NCBI GenBank assembly: GCA_030737875.1
Contig: CM060918.1
Coordinates: forward strand, 776,544,552 to 776,608,551
Source: Allium sativum
Taxonomy: Eukaryota; Streptophyta; Magnoliopsida; Asparagales; Amaryllidaceae
Length of the DNA stretch: 64,000 bases
Direction: 5' to 3'
The stretch's first letter is position 1, and the number at the start of each line of letters is the position of its first letter. The notes under the pieces are model-generated. The model was given only the letters and a program-made list of their open reading frames with translations. It ran no database searches and had not been told where the DNA came from. A program made the position numbers and the translations under genes. This document shows, piece after piece, positions 46,434 to 58,921 of the stretch.

Positions 46434-46989
46434 AAGGATTTCGTCCCCGAAATCTCTAAGTCGAGAGGAATGCATATCCTACCATCCGTCATCCATCTAC
46501 TCATCCAACAACCACTGGCATCCATTGTCCATAGATCCTTCTAATGCTTATATGAATATATGCAACGGTGTGTGTATATGTCCCAACACTAATGCGAAAG
46601 ATTAGGCAGTCTACTGATTCAGTTGACCTCCTTGATGCAATGAATGTTAGTGCCATGAATCCAGTATGTATGCAAATAAACCTATTATATCATATAAATT
46701 CTATATGTGTGCACATTCATTTGTCCAAATGCAACATCCATATGCTAGTTCATCCATTTCCATCCATAAAAGAAAAGAAAATGCACACACATTCATATGC
46801 AGTATGAAAGTGATTGAGCCGATATTAGTGCCTAAAGTATGCGTGTGTATGCGTCCATAAGCAACCACTAGCAAACACTTGCATCCATCAAACATAACAT
46901 GTCTCAAACACATGTTTACATCCATAGGATTCCTGTCTAAAGGTCGAAAAAACTATGGATAAGATATGCTCAAATGATAGAAACAAGCA

Positions 46990-47515
46990 CTGATAAAACT
47001 TTGAAAAAAAGAGTTAAGAACATACCCTTGAAAAGGAAAGGGTACGAAGCACGAATCTTGTCTTCGGTTTCCCAAGTCGCATCCTCTGGGTTATCTCCCT
47101 ATTGAACCTTCAGCAACTTGATCTCTTTATTGTGTAGCTTCTTAACTTCTGATCCCAGAATACGGGTAGGGACTCGCCTGACTGTTGCCTCCCGTTCCAC
47201 TTCTACTTCTTCCAACACACTCGACTCAACGATTACTGCGGTGTCATGCAGGCACTTCCGCAGATGAGAAACGTGGAAAACATCATGAACACCGGATATA
47301 TTATTTGGGAGTTTTACTCTATAGGCCATTTGGCCAATCCTCTCGGTTATGGGAAATGGTCCCACAAACCTAGGTGCCAACTTCCCTACTGATCTGAAGC
47401 GAACCACATTCCTCAGAGGTGACACCTTGATAAAAACCAAGTCTCCTGCTTCGAATTCGAGGTTAGTCCTTCTCTTGTCTGCATAGGATTTCTGCCTATC
47501 TTGAGCTGTCTTCAT
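46990..47515 (-). pseudogene. Element B integrase C-terminus and chromodomain
   Basis: From 47515 down the frame reads SYADKRRTNLEFEAGDLVFI, KLAPRFVGPFPITERIG, HDVFHVSHLRKCLHD, PTRILGSEVKKLHNKEIK, LLKVQ-stop-GDNPEDATWE and YPFLFKG. The GDLVFIK...LRNVV and GPF.I.ERIG blocks are the usual integrase C-terminal region. The LLKVQW...PEDATWE stretch is a chromodomain, which in chromoviruses steers integration to certain chromatin. The aromatic Trp codon after VQ has become TAG, so the chromodomain is cut in this copy. Element A keeps the Trp there. A frame change separates this piece from the integrase core at 47512-47900. Confidence 0.8.
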
Positions 47516-47900
47516 CCTCCGTCAAATAAGGTCAATCTTTTCAGATGTTTCCCTAACCATATTTGGTCCAAGTAATAAACTTTTTGTAGATTCCCACCAA
47601 TAACTGTTGATTTACACGGTCGTCCGTACAATGCTTCGAAGGGTGCCATGCCAATGCTAGCTTGATAACTGTTATTATAGGAAAACTCTACTAAAGTAAG
47701 ATGCTCTTCCCAAGTCCCTCCGAAGTCTAGGATACACAGCCTCAAAAGATCTTTAAGAATCCTATTCACCCTCTCTGTCTGTCCATCGGTCCGAGGATGA
47801 TAAGAGATGCTCAAACACAACTGTGTACCTAATGCTTCTTGCAAGCTCCTCCAAAATTCGCTAGTAAAGATGGGATCACGATCGCTCACGATGCTGGAAG
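47512..47900 (-). pseudogene. Element B integrase core, second half
   Basis: The reading [17 protein letters not shown] gives the second catalytic Asp (SDRD) and [15 protein letters not shown] gives the catalytic Glu (QTER). [20 protein letters not shown] and YGRPC follow as in other gypsy integrases. The core is cut at 47900 by the 6.4-kb LTR; its first half lies at 58922-59290. Confidence 0.85.
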
Positions 47901-48439
47901 TGTAACAACCCTGAATTTTAGGGTAAATTTAAAATTTTATTTTAAGTGATTTTAATGAGTTTTGATATTTAAAATAATCTATTTTAAAATAATAATGATC
48001 ACAAATTTGATTTAAATCGAAGTTAGAATGAATAATTCAATTTTAATTATAAAAAGAGTTAGAAATAGCACGGTAGTTTGAAAAGTCATACTTGAACTTT
48101 GACTGATCGTACAGGTTGCAAAATTTAACGGATTTTAGTGAAACAAAAAATATTAGAATCTATTTAAAAATATCTTTCCAACGAATCCGAAAAATCGAAA
48201 TTTCATAGCGGAAATCAAAAGTTATGGCCAATTCAATTTTTAGAAGGTCGCTATGAAATTTGTAAAGGTCAAAAATGCTACTTTTTGCATATAAAGGAAT
48301 TTGAACTCGAAACCACTTCCATTGAGTTCGAAATGACGTTTCTGCATTGAAAAACAGTAAACACTTATATATTTTGAGTTTCGAAAATTATTTGTTTAAA
48401 AATGCATTTTTAATATTAAATATACTATCCTTAAAAATA

Positions 48440-48735
48440 GTCATTTTTCAAACGACCTCTGTTTTCGACGAAACCATTTTTGTTGGAACCGGAATGTCAA
48501 ATTATTGCTAGGTTTCAATTTTCAGAGTTTTTCGAATTAATATGTGAGCGTGGCAGAGGAAAATGTGTTTTTACTATTTCAGTTAAATTTAAACGCCTTA
48601 AAAATAGCCATTTTTCAAAAAGTCTCAGAATTCGACGAAATAAATTTTGTTAGGACCGTATCGTCATAAGAAAGCCAAAAATAATTTTTCTGGATTTTTC
48701 TGAGTTAGTGTGTAGTCCCGGTAAAATTATTTGTA
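48440..48735 (+). repeat. Two ~150-bp U3 repeats in the giant LTR
   Basis: The phrase CATTTTTCAAACGACCTC...TTCGACGAAA..A.TTTTGTTGG.ACCG at about 48440 returns at about 48605 as CATTTTTCAAAAAGTCTC...TTCGACGAAATAAATTTTGTTAGGACCG, each followed by a TTTTTC...GTTAGTGTG or ATTAATATGTG end. The sister LTR has the same two units inverted at about 7030-7140 and 7180-7315. Confidence 0.7.
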
Positions 48736-48943
48736 GGGAAAAATTAGAAATAAAGGACTTAAATTTTAAAACTGAAAAATGGAGGCCAAGATGACAATTT
48801 GGGCTGATGAGGCATATCCAGATGAGTTCGGAATGGGGGCTAAATGGTAGGAACGACAGTCGTTGGGCCTAATTCTGAGTTCGGACCAAAACGGGCTTAA
48901 ACGGGCTAATTAAACAATAATTAAATAACCCTAAATATAATAA

Positions 48944-48950
48944 TATAAAA
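48944..48950 (+). promoter_or_regulatory. Possible TATA box of the giant LTR
   Basis: TATAAAA in AATATAATAATATAAAAATCC, about 1.04 kb into the LTR, followed by a CT-rich leader (GTCTTCTTCCTCTCCC). The AT-rich surroundings lower the certainty. Confidence 0.4.
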
Positions 48951-50439
48951 ATCCATCGGGTCTTCTTCCTCTCCCGTCGTTCTTTTTCAGCTGCACGCAC
49001 AAAACAACCCATCATGGCCGAAACTTCTCTCCTCCTTTTCTCCCAATCCACAAAGAATCAGCTTAGGCCGTAGTTAAACTTTTTGAAGCTCTTCTCACTC
49101 TCTTTAATCTCCAACAAGTTTCATCCCTTTTCATCGACCGTAGGCGAAGAACGAGCACCGCCAACCCGCGGCCTTTGCACCCAAACCACACCTCCTCCTT
49201 ACAGTCGCACCCTCCCATCTTCCCGGTGAAAATAGCCCTCTCGTAGCTCTCCAATCTCCCGCAAACCGTTCGTAAAACCGTCGACTACAGCTCCCGAAAT
49301 CCGCATTTGAAGTTTTGAACAATTCTGAAAATTAAGGTATAATTATTTTAGATTTTGTCACGCTTATTTCCGTTACTGTGCCAGTTGTTAAAAGCCAGAA
49401 TTCAAATTTTTACATAAATTTCAAATTGAAATCTTTCAGATCCGTAACCGCCGTGAATCCGAACACGAAATCTGATTGAAACCACTTTCATTTCAGAATC
49501 AATCAAGGTGAGAAATTTTTTTTATTTAATTTAATTTATTTAATTATTATTTGCATGATTGTTAATAGTAGATCAAATAAGACATGCGGTTTAGAACATG
49601 GATCTGAACTATTCACCCCGTATGATGTTAAATCTGAATTGCATGAGTTTAAATCTGAAATTTCAGGTTTAAATCTGAATTAATAATTAATTAAAATTAA
49701 TTATGTGTTATTTATTTAATCACGCCATGTTGATTTTACATATGTCAAGTTATAACATCACCTAGTAATTACCTTGATGCTAGTTGTTAGATTTGGACTT
49801 GTTGTATGTTTTGGATGTTGTTGTTATGTTATGTGATGAAAATTTACATCTTACTTGCTGCAAATTAAATAAGAATATGACTTGTGGTGGAATTTACATT
49901 TTATTATGTAAAATTAAAATAAGAGATTTATATCGTATGTGAAATTAACATTATTCTTAGTGTAATAATAAGCAATTACATCGTATATGTAAATTAACAT
50001 TTTTTTTATGTTAATATGATAGAAATTCAACCGTAGGATGTAAAATTAAAATCAGAATTTGCGATGACATGAAATTTACCTTTTATTATGAAAAGAAAGT
50101 ATTTTCACCGCATGTATAAATTTACATTATTTTAATGTAAATTAAATAGTAAATTTAACCGTAGGATGTCATTAACTTTTTTAATGACAATTTTAAAAAG
50201 AAGTTTAACCGTAGGATTAGTTGACATTATTTTTAATATTAACATATATGAATTTCACCGTAGGAAGATTTACATTATTTTCTTTTTTTTATGTAATAAA
50301 AAGAATGGACTTTACATTGTAATTAAAGAGTAAATTTTACATTGTAAAGAATGGATTTTATATTGAAAATTTGACGATGTAAATAGAAAGACGATCTTTT
50401 TATATTGAGAATAAAAAGACAATATTTTTATTGTAAAAA

Positions 50440-51050
50440 AAAATAATCACATCTTTGTTTTGAAAATAAAAGATCACATCTTTGTTTTGAAAATAAAAAG
50501 ATCACATCTTTGTTTTGAAAAGATGATAATTTTACATTGTAAAATAGAAAAGATGATATTTTTACATTGTAAAATAGAAAAGATAATATTTTTACATTGT
50601 AAAATAGCAAAGTTAATATTTTACTTTGTAAAATAGAAAAGATAATATTTTTACATTGTAAAATAGAAAAGATGATATATTTACATTGTAAAATAGAAAA
50701 GATAATATTTTTACATTGTAAAATAGCAAAGTTAATATTTTTACTTTGTAAAATAGAAAAGATAATATTTTTACATTGTAAAATAGTAAAGTTGATATTT
50801 TTACTTTGTAAAATAGAAAAGATAATATTTTTACATTGTAAAATAGTAAAGTTAATATTTTTACATTGTAAAATAGAAAAGATAATATTTTTACATTGTA
50901 AAATAGCAAAGTTAATATTTTTACTTTGTAAAATAGAAAAGATAATATTTTTACATTGTAAAATAGTAAAGTTGATATTTTTACTTTGTAAAATAGAAAA
51001 GATCATATTTTTACGTCGTAAAATAGTAAAGTTAATATATTATAAATATA
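50440..51050. repeat. 30-bp satellite-like array with 60-bp higher-order period
   Basis: It begins with three ~26-33 bp units (GATCACATCTTTGTTTTGAA, 50445-50520). From 50521 about seventeen 30-bp units follow. From about 50581 two unit types alternate: A (AAAAGATAATATTTTTACAT then TGTAAAATAG) and B (CAAAGTTAATATTTTTACTT then TGTAAAATAG), giving a 60-bp dimer repeated about seven times. Long open frames on both strands (for example 51006-50428 minus and 50672-51079 plus) come only from the repeat lacking stops. Confidence 0.9.
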
Positions 51051-52150
51051 AAAAGATGATATTGCTGCATTGTACATAAAAAGAAAATGTTTTTACATTG
51101 TATGAAATGAAACATATTTTTATATGTTATTTATGAATGATTTTTCATCGCATGAATTATATAACATTTTATTTTGTTATTTGTGAATAAATCTGCATCG
51201 CATGAATTAAATAACATTTTATTTTGTTATTTGTGAATGAATCTGCATCGCATGAATTAAATAACATTTTATTATGTAGTTTATGAATGAATTTACACCG
51301 CATGAACAAAAGTTACATTTTTATATGTAATTTATATATAAATTTGCACCGCATGTTGAAAATTACATTTTTCTATATAATTAAAATGTAAATTTATATT
51401 GCATGACGAAAATTACATTTTTTTTTCTATGTAATTAAAATGTAAATTTACATTGCATGACGAAAATTACATTTTTATAGGTAAATTATAAAGTGAATCA
51501 ACGTTGAATGTTAAAAATTACATTTTTCTTTGTAATTAAAAGGGGAATTTCATCGTATGATAAAATTTACATTTTTATATGTAAATTATATAGGAATATA
51601 CACCGTATTGTAAAAATTACATTTTTCTTTGTAATTAACATGTGAATGCCACTTTATGTTAAATTTTACATTTTTATATGTAAATTACAAAGTGAATTTA
51701 TGTCGTATATTAAAAATTACATTTTTCTTTGTAATTAAAATGAGAATTCCATCATATGTTAAAATTTACATTTTTATATGTAAATCGTTGTAACAACCCG
51801 TATTTTCAATAACCTGTTATAACATAAATGGAGGCAGAATTAAACTGTAAAATCTGAATCAAGGGAAACGGGCTATGCCATTGCGTTCGCCTCGGAAAAA
51901 TACGCGAAATAGAGTCTGAGTTTTCGAAAATCGGAGTCCGTATGACCAAGATATGGCCTCGCGAAGTTTCACGAAAAATTCCCAAATTAAAGTATACTTA
52001 ATTAAGTGAAATGGGTTGCGCAGAGAAATATATATATATTGATATATATATATATATATATATATGTAATTGAAAATTTAATAAATAAATATGCAAAAAT
52101 GTTCAAAATAGCGAATTGGGAGAGGGGAATAACCGAACCGGCCGATTTTT

Positions 52151-52220
52151 GAGGTCGACCCGAGCTCGCTGGGTCGACTAGGGGTTAATCCAGGGTGTTT
52201 GGCTGTCAACCCGTGGGCCG
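52151..52220. promoter_or_regulatory. GGTCGACC cluster (4.6-kb solo LTR)
   Basis: GAGGTCGACCCGAG, TGGGTCGACTAGG and decayed GGTTAATCC and GTCAACCC sites lie upstream of the TATA box at 52382. Confidence 0.65.
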
Positions 52221-52381
52221 ATTCGCTCAAATGCAGATTTTGCATTTGGATGGTTCTCATGGTTCATCTTTAATCTAAAGGCCCTAGATGGTTCCTATAC
52301 TTGACTTCTTCCCCAAGACATGCTTTGATGGCTTGGATTGAATCTAGGTTTAATCCTATGGCCTAAAACACTTGCCTAATC

Positions 52382-52389
52382 TATAAATA
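52382..52389 (+). promoter_or_regulatory. TATA box of the 4.6-kb solo LTR
   Basis: TATAAATA in ATCTATAAATAAGACCC, about 590 bp from the LTR start. Confidence 0.65.
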
Positions 52390-53639
52390 AGACCCTAACC
52401 TATCCTAAATCCTCATTATTCATTCATGCAACTAAACTATGGCAAAATTGCTCCTCTCATGGCCTCCACTCAAAATCCTAGCCTCCACTTCATTTCTATG
52501 AGAGGTTTCATGATCATGAGAGTGTTAGAGAGTTTCTATGTTAGTATGAGAGCCTCTCAAGTTGATTTCAAGGCTAAAGCTTTGATCTTTGTTCATAAAG
52601 ATGGGGTTTTGATTGATTTGGAGCTTTCATTTTTGGGTTTTAGGATGATGACATGCATAGGCTTCATCACAATCTTTGTTTTGCATTTCGATTTGTGCCT
52701 TCATAACAATGTAAGCCCTTTCCCTACTCTTAGATATTAACTATGAAGTTAAATGTTCATGTTGCAAGTTTGGGTTTGATCATTGAGAATGATACATGCT
52801 ATCATGTCATGCAAGCTTATGAAGTCATTATCTTGATCTTATGAGCTAAAAGCTACAACCTTTATGTTGAAATGTTGCATTATGCAACATGAGAACCTTC
52901 ATAATCTTTATGTCAACTTGCATATGAAGTCATAACCCTTATATGATGATACATGCGAGTTTCTAGTCATCATTCCATGTCTTTTGTCACCATGATTCGT
53001 TTATGTGCCAAGTTTGGGTTTATGCATGATTTTGAGGCTTAAGAATGTAACATGCAAGCTAATGAACACATTTGTGCCTCATTTGCCACCATGATTAACT
53101 TGTGGCTTAATATCCATTTTTGTCATGCCTTTGCCAAGTCTCTTCTTTTAATCCATTAAGTTGTTGCGAACGTATATGCGAGTTTAAAAGCGTTGGGTTA
53201 TGTTATGGGTAATTTCTAATGACATGAAAATACAACTTGAAAACATGACTTGAATCATAACATGGAAGTTGACATGTAAGTATGCATAAAAACATAAGCT
53301 TGGGAATTTACCTATTAAGTTAGGTCTACCCATTGGGAATTTACCTATTAAGTTAGGTCTACCCAATTGCTTGAAAACTTGACTATGAACATGAAACTAG
53401 ACTAAACATGAAAGTGGCCAACTCGAGGTTGGGTTGAGTTTGCAACGTAAAACTACCCGGAACCGACCGGCCTAACTAGTAGTTGCAAACAATAGGACCC
53501 AATGTGAGAAGTTGGTCATGTTGTGCTTGAACCCGAGGTTAGACCAAGTTGTGGTGTAAAGCTACCCGGAACCGACCGGCTTAACTAGTAACCACAACAA
53601 AGTCTAATGTGAGAGGTTGGGGTGCATTAAGTAATTAAT

Positions 53640-54500
53640 GTCACATGATAGGGTTAAGTTAATTTGATTAATGACTCTTAACCAAATATGACATGGGTAA
53701 ATGGGTTAAGTAAATTGGTTAGGCTAATGATACTTAACAAAACATGACAAGGTTGGGTAGGTTAAGTGATTTGATTTGCCTAATGACGCTTAACCATTTT
53801 TATACGACTAGTGGACGGGGATTAAGTTAACCAACACTTAATCAATCCAACATGATAATTTGGCAAGGTTAAGTAAGTTTTCTTAATGACACTTAACCAT
53901 ACAAGATGATTAGGGGATGGGGTTAAGTAATTTGCACCTAACTAATCCGACACGGTAATTAGATGGGGTTAAGTAATCCACACTTAACTAATCTAAACAC
54001 GGTAATTCGATGGGGTTAAGTTAAACACTTAACCAATTTAAACTCGGTAATTCAATGAGGTTAAGTAACCAATACTTAACCAACTTAACGTGATAATTTA
54101 ATGGGGTTAAGCAACTTATACTTAACCAATTATACATGATGATTTGATGGGGTTAAGTAACTTACACTTAACCAATCGAATACGCGGACCTGGTAAGGTT
54201 AAGTCACGAGACCTTTTTAGAATATACTTAACCATTGTAGTACGATTAGAGGATGGGGTTAAGCCAACCTATACTTAACCAATCCGACTCGATAATTTGA
54301 TGGGATTAAGATAATCTATGCTTAATCAATCTAGCAAGATAATCCGATAGGATTAAGGTAAGCTAGTACTTGACCAATTTGACTTGATAGGGTTAAGTCA
54401 TGAGCCTCTGGGTACACTTAACCAACTTGTGGGACTAAGTCTTGAACTTAAATACTTAGCCAATCTTTGACGTGATTCGTGGGCGGGTTAAGTCATGGAC
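53640..54500. repeat. Loose GGTTAAGTAA / ACTTAACCAAT repeat tract
   Basis: About fifteen copies of GGGGTTAAGTAA followed 15-25 bp later by (A)CTTAACCAAT, an inverted pair, recur every ~45-70 bp. Each pair can form a short hairpin. The solo LTR at 16985-20142 has a shorter version (19060-19150), and E1's LTR has CCCACTTAACCC and GGTTAAGTC phrases at 11640-11940. Confidence 0.7.
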
Positions 54501-56369
54501 TTGAATGATAACACTTAACCCAATAGACAAACCCTAGCTAGAAGAACTAGGTAGAAAACCGTGGTTAATCAAGGATAACGGGAGAGGAAGCTAAGTGGTA
54601 AACCTTAGTTAAGGATAACTAAGTAATAATTCTTAGCTAAGGACATAGGACTAATTCTCAAAACGATGAGTAACCTGATACGGTAGGTCATCGCTTAGTA
54701 TACGAAGGGGAGCAAGTTATCTGACTTGGATAAAAGCTCCAGCGCACTGGGTGCCGAAGTGGAAGCTTCAGGGGACGTGAGGATATTCTTGGGATCCCTC
54801 TATGGGCTGCCAGGTAATTATACTAGGCCCATGAGAGGTTAAGGTCTGCGTTAGAAGGACCAAGAGTATGCCTTGGTTTCTATGCGAGCAACCTAAAGAC
54901 TGGGATGGATTAGCATGGAGTCGACGATTCTTGTTTTTGCCCTGGATAGCGCATCGCCGACTACCTACCATCTTTATTCAATCGTGTACGTGCGGAAAGG
55001 CAGGGAACCCCCAACAGACCATGTGCTTGCTATCGAGTCATGGGTGAGGTTGGCCCGTAGGAAAGTGGGCTATAGTGGGGCCGTGGAGTGGTTCTTATAC
55101 ATGATTTTTCTTGGATTGCCTTTCAGTAGTTGAGGGAGGGGTCACGTGGGACCATAGCCACGGGTACAAAAACAGACCTTGATATCTGCATCGGCAGACG
55201 ATTTAAAGCTCCCGACCAAGTTCCGTATTTCTTGATTTGCCCTGGCACGTAACTCAGATGGCACATTGGGGAACATGTGCATCTAGACATGGAAAACAAT
55301 TCACGATACATACGTGGGATCAAGGGCGTGGTTGACGGGTGGCGTAATCCCTAGTGGTCCTAGGTGGCCAAAACCCAAACCGAGACACGGAAACGTTCAT
55401 TAGGTAGCATAATCCCTAGCGGTCCTAGGTGGCATAAATCCTAAGTGGACGCGCGATAGTTCATGGTAAGGAAACACAACTAGATCAAGGGTTGCAGTCC
55501 AAAACAACTTCAAGGATAAACCGTTTACATGGGAAAGCCCGTACAGCCTACGGCAAAGGACTGAACTTATACATGGAAAGAAACATATGAGTAACCTATA
55601 TATGCGGCATATTAGGTTGACAGGGACCATTACACGACTTCTGAGTAAGGGTCATTCACGGATAACACGTAATACAGTTGGGATACTAGTACGGTAGGTG
55701 CAGAGCAGATATACAGGATAGATACCATGGGACGTTATACGTGATCGATATCTTGGAATATTATACTTGATAGGAACCTGACGATGTGATACCTTGTTTT
55801 GTCTTGACATCGTAATTTATCATGACATCTTAGTTTATCTGAGTTCAGTAGTTCATCCTATTATTTTGATTTAGCTTACCTATCTTGTTATCATGCTTAT
55901 GTTCATCTCAGTTTCTCATGTCAATTAACTTTACTAGTTTTTATACTAATAGTAGATAGGGCTTACTCAGTCTTTTTGACTGACCCGTTTTGTTTCGCCT
56001 CTTTTCTTCCGTTTCCCCCCCAGGTTACAGGGAGGAAACACTGCTGTTTAGTTCGGACTTCTTCTGCTTGAAGGTCATCATGGATGGCTTGGACTTTTCC
56101 TGGCTATGGCTACTTTACTGTTTTTATTTGGGGAATAATTTATGAAAAAGTCTTTATGCTTCTTTACTATTGCAAGACAGGTTTTGATGTACTCTGATGT
56201 AAAAGGCTTTAGACCTTATGTATTCATGTTTATGAAAGTTCGATTTTACTTCCGCTATTTTTTATGTTCTGTCTTGTGATATTTCTGTGCATGTTTACCA
56301 ATAATGCCCCTCTAAAGCTAGTGCATTCCTTTGCGAGTGACCCTAGCGGAGGCGGGGTGTTACAATCGT

Positions 56370-56830
56370 ATTGTTACAATGTGAATTAGGTGTAGTGTTT
56401 GCATTGTAATTACAAATCATGTTTTCACAATGTGAATTAGATGTAGTGTTTGCATTGTAATTAAAAATTATATTTTTACAATGTGAAATTAGATGTAAAG
56501 TTTGCATTATAATTAAAAATTATATTTTTATAATGTAAATTAGAAGTAGAGTTTGCATTGTAAATAAAACTTACATTTTGATATGTAAATTTAAAATAGG
56601 ATTCACTGCAAATATAAGTTACATTTTTATAATGTAACTAAGATGAGAATGTACATTGAAGCTGAAATCTACGTTTTAATATGTAATTTAAAAGTAGGAT
56701 TTTGTATGTATCAAAATTTACATTTGTTTTACATGTAAATAAAGAATATAGGAATTTGAATAGGAATTAAGCTTACATTTTTATGTAAATAAAAAGGATG
56801 GAATTTACATTTTCAATGTAAGGAAAGAAT
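56370..56830. repeat. TTTACAAT/TGTAAATT arrays of the giant LTR (right piece)
   Basis: Loose repeats of about 45-60 bp, ATTTTTACAATGTGAATTAG then TGTAGTGTTTGCATTGTAAT and variants, continue the TTTACAT arrays of 51100-51780 across the nested insertion. Confidence 0.7.
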
Positions 56831-57280
56831 GAATTTAGGATGCGGTAATATTATCTTCATTTTCAAATGAATTAAAATTTGGTAAGTATCGGTAATTGTG
56901 TGGAGTATTGTTTTAATCAAACGACGTTATTACGATTTAATGATTATATATATATATATAATTAAAATTAAACGAATAGGGCGTGGTAGTTCGCGTTTTG
57001 AAATCGTACTTTTAAACGTCTATACAAGAAGATCCAACCGTCGAATTTTCTTGAAACTGAAACCGTTAGGACCGTCTTGGAAAAATCTTTCCAATGATAT
57101 ATATTACGTTAAGATCCAACGGTTAGATTCTGGTAAATGTAAAAATCAAAATTGGTTGAATGCAGCGCCATAGTCGCCATGGACTTAAGGCGTCGTTATA
57201 TAAAAATTTAATTATTTTAAATAATTAAAATAGGAATGAATCGTTAATTAAAATAATTATTAATGTGTAAGAAGGATTTT

Positions 57281-57312
57281 AAATATATATATATATGTAT
57301 ATGTATATATAT
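57281..57312. repeat. (AT)n microsatellite
   Basis: ATATATATATATATGTATATGTATATATATAC in the giant LTR. A shorter (TA)n run lies at 56943-56962. Confidence 0.85.
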
Positions 57313-58921
57313 ACGAGGATTATTGGGAAAGTCCGAGTTTATCTCATTCCAAATAATTAAACGACGTTTAAAAATCCAAGATTGGAAGACGGCGATTGAA
57401 GACCGTCAAATCTCCACATCGAATGGACGATGATGACTGTTTCCTTAGAATGGCTCGCTACCATGATAAGGTAATAGTAGGAATTGCCCAGACATAGTGT
57501 TGATTTGTACGGATTTGGCTTTCGCTCAGACCCAGAGCATAAGCTTATAAATGGATTGTGTATCTGACATCGTACTCCATTATATATCATGTTATTAATC
57601 TTCTGTCGAATGTATGGATGTTTGGTGGCGGAGAATTTATTCTCTTGCTTAACACTCGTTCATATATTTCGGCAAAGGATTGATAGTGTGATATGGAGTG
57701 ATGATGTGGCATGCTAAGATGCATATGATCAAGGCTTTGTTGAAAAGCAGGCCTTGTGGGACGATCAAAGCATAGTCTGTTTAGGCATAGCTTTGTGTAT
57801 AGCGTGACTTCGCGAGCCTCACACACCGGCGGAGTCTAAAACGGGAGAAGGGAACGCAGGGAGAGCAGCACGTTTCTTTCTAGCTAGAGTGGTGTCAGTG
57901 ACCTACCGGCCCTGACATTTTACTTATGTGGATGATGGAATGAGGCGCCTCGGATGATAGGTCCTATAGGACCGGGAAACGTGTGTTCAGGTATAACTAA
58001 TCCGCTAAGCTGTATTTGCGGACCGGCCCTGCAGCTATCCAAGGGTTCTCCACGGGGAATCCTGAGACATTAGCTAGAGTGTCTCGAATCGGTAGGAGCT
58101 CCTCCCTAGCCTTGACTCATGATGGAAACCAATTTCCAATACGCCCCATTCAGATTTGATTGTATTACTAGTACGGAGGCATAATATATGGGTACCTATG
58201 CTTCCTAGGATTGATACATTATGATTGAAATTGTTTTTAAAACATATGCACACTAATAATAATATCAAATTCGTTTTTAACGTATCAAGCATGTTTAATC
58301 ACCATAAGGTAAAACTCTATCCTTTGGTGTGCGTTGCATTGTGTGATGGGACCTGAGTCTTATGGTGATTTCATTTTTCTAAAAAGCATTGCGTTGTTTT
58401 ATGATTTACTTCAAGTTATGCACGGCAATCCATTAGAGCAAACCCATTCCGCGTTAGCGGCATGGTCTTTGGATTTGCCCTATTAATAGTGATTTATTAG
58501 TTAAAAATTCTCACACCAGTCCCACGACTGACCCGTTGTTTGTTTCCACCTTTTTGCAAACTCGGGTGCTCTCTTTCCACACGGGAAGTCGAGCAGTTGT
58601 CTACAGGTTTATCTCTTTAGCAGGATCCTGGATTGAAGCTTAAAGCTGTGTCCAGAACATTGGAAGTCTTCCGCTGCCTTAGTTATTTTATTTCCGCTGC
58701 AATGTATTGTAATATTGTAATTTACCTTCCGTTGTATTATTAATCAATATACTCTGATATTCTGTACTCTGATGTAACATTTATTATTGATGTTATAAAA
58801 GTCTGATGTTGTTGTTCTGATATATATTGTATTCCCAAAGTTAACGTATGCGGATTTTGAATGGTCTTGGTCGATTTTGCGATCGATTAAGGTCGGGCGA
58901 AATCCGACTCGTTACAGGAAG

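Larger units (their letters stand above)
51789..56364 (+). mobile_element. Solo LTR (4576 bp) nested in the giant LTR
   Basis: Exact target duplication ATCGT (51784-51788 and 56365-56369). It starts TGTAACAACCCG and ends GGCGGGGTGTTACA. In order: conserved block (51862-51967), (TA)n run (52029-52066), GGTCGACC cluster (52151-52220), TATAAATA (52382-52389), CCGG module pair (53408-53625), a long tract where GGTTAAGTAA...ACTTAACCAAT recurs (53640-54500), and a U5 end (GAGTGACCCTAGCGGAGGCG) like that of the 16985-20142 solo LTR. The U5 text at 55140-55260 is homologous to E1's LTR near 10330-10470. No coding region; the 104-codon frame at 52426-52740 has no recognisable features. Confidence 0.9.
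47901..58916 (+). mobile_element. Giant solo LTR (~6.4 kb), itself split by a solo LTR
   Basis: Exact target duplication GGAAG (47896-47900 and 58917-58921). It starts TGTAACAACCCTG, ends GACTCGTTACA, and interrupts the integrase of element B. Without the insert at 51789-56369 it is 47901-51788 plus 56370-58916, 6435 bp. It is the same family as 1719-7714, in the opposite orientation: both ends and many internal points match. Features in order: two ~150-bp U3 repeats (48440-48735), TATAAAA (48944-48950), a pyrimidine-rich leader, a 30-bp satellite-like array (50521-51050), loose TTTACAT arrays to 51780 and 56370-56830, and a GC-richer 3' part. No gag, pol or second LTR. Confidence 0.8.

Noticed and set aside
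46393..46860. Short plus-strand frames around the element B pol end
   Set aside because: They run antisense to the element's pol and LTR and carry no domain.
50428..51079. Long open frames on both strands (192 and 135 codons, Ile/Leu/Lys-rich)
   Set aside because: They arise from a 30-bp repeat whose period is a multiple of three and lacks stops. They have no start context and no family.
52426..52740. A 104-codon frame just after the TATA box of the 4.6-kb solo LTR
   Set aside because: No family motifs are seen and no counterpart in related LTRs. A chance frame in a leader is likely.
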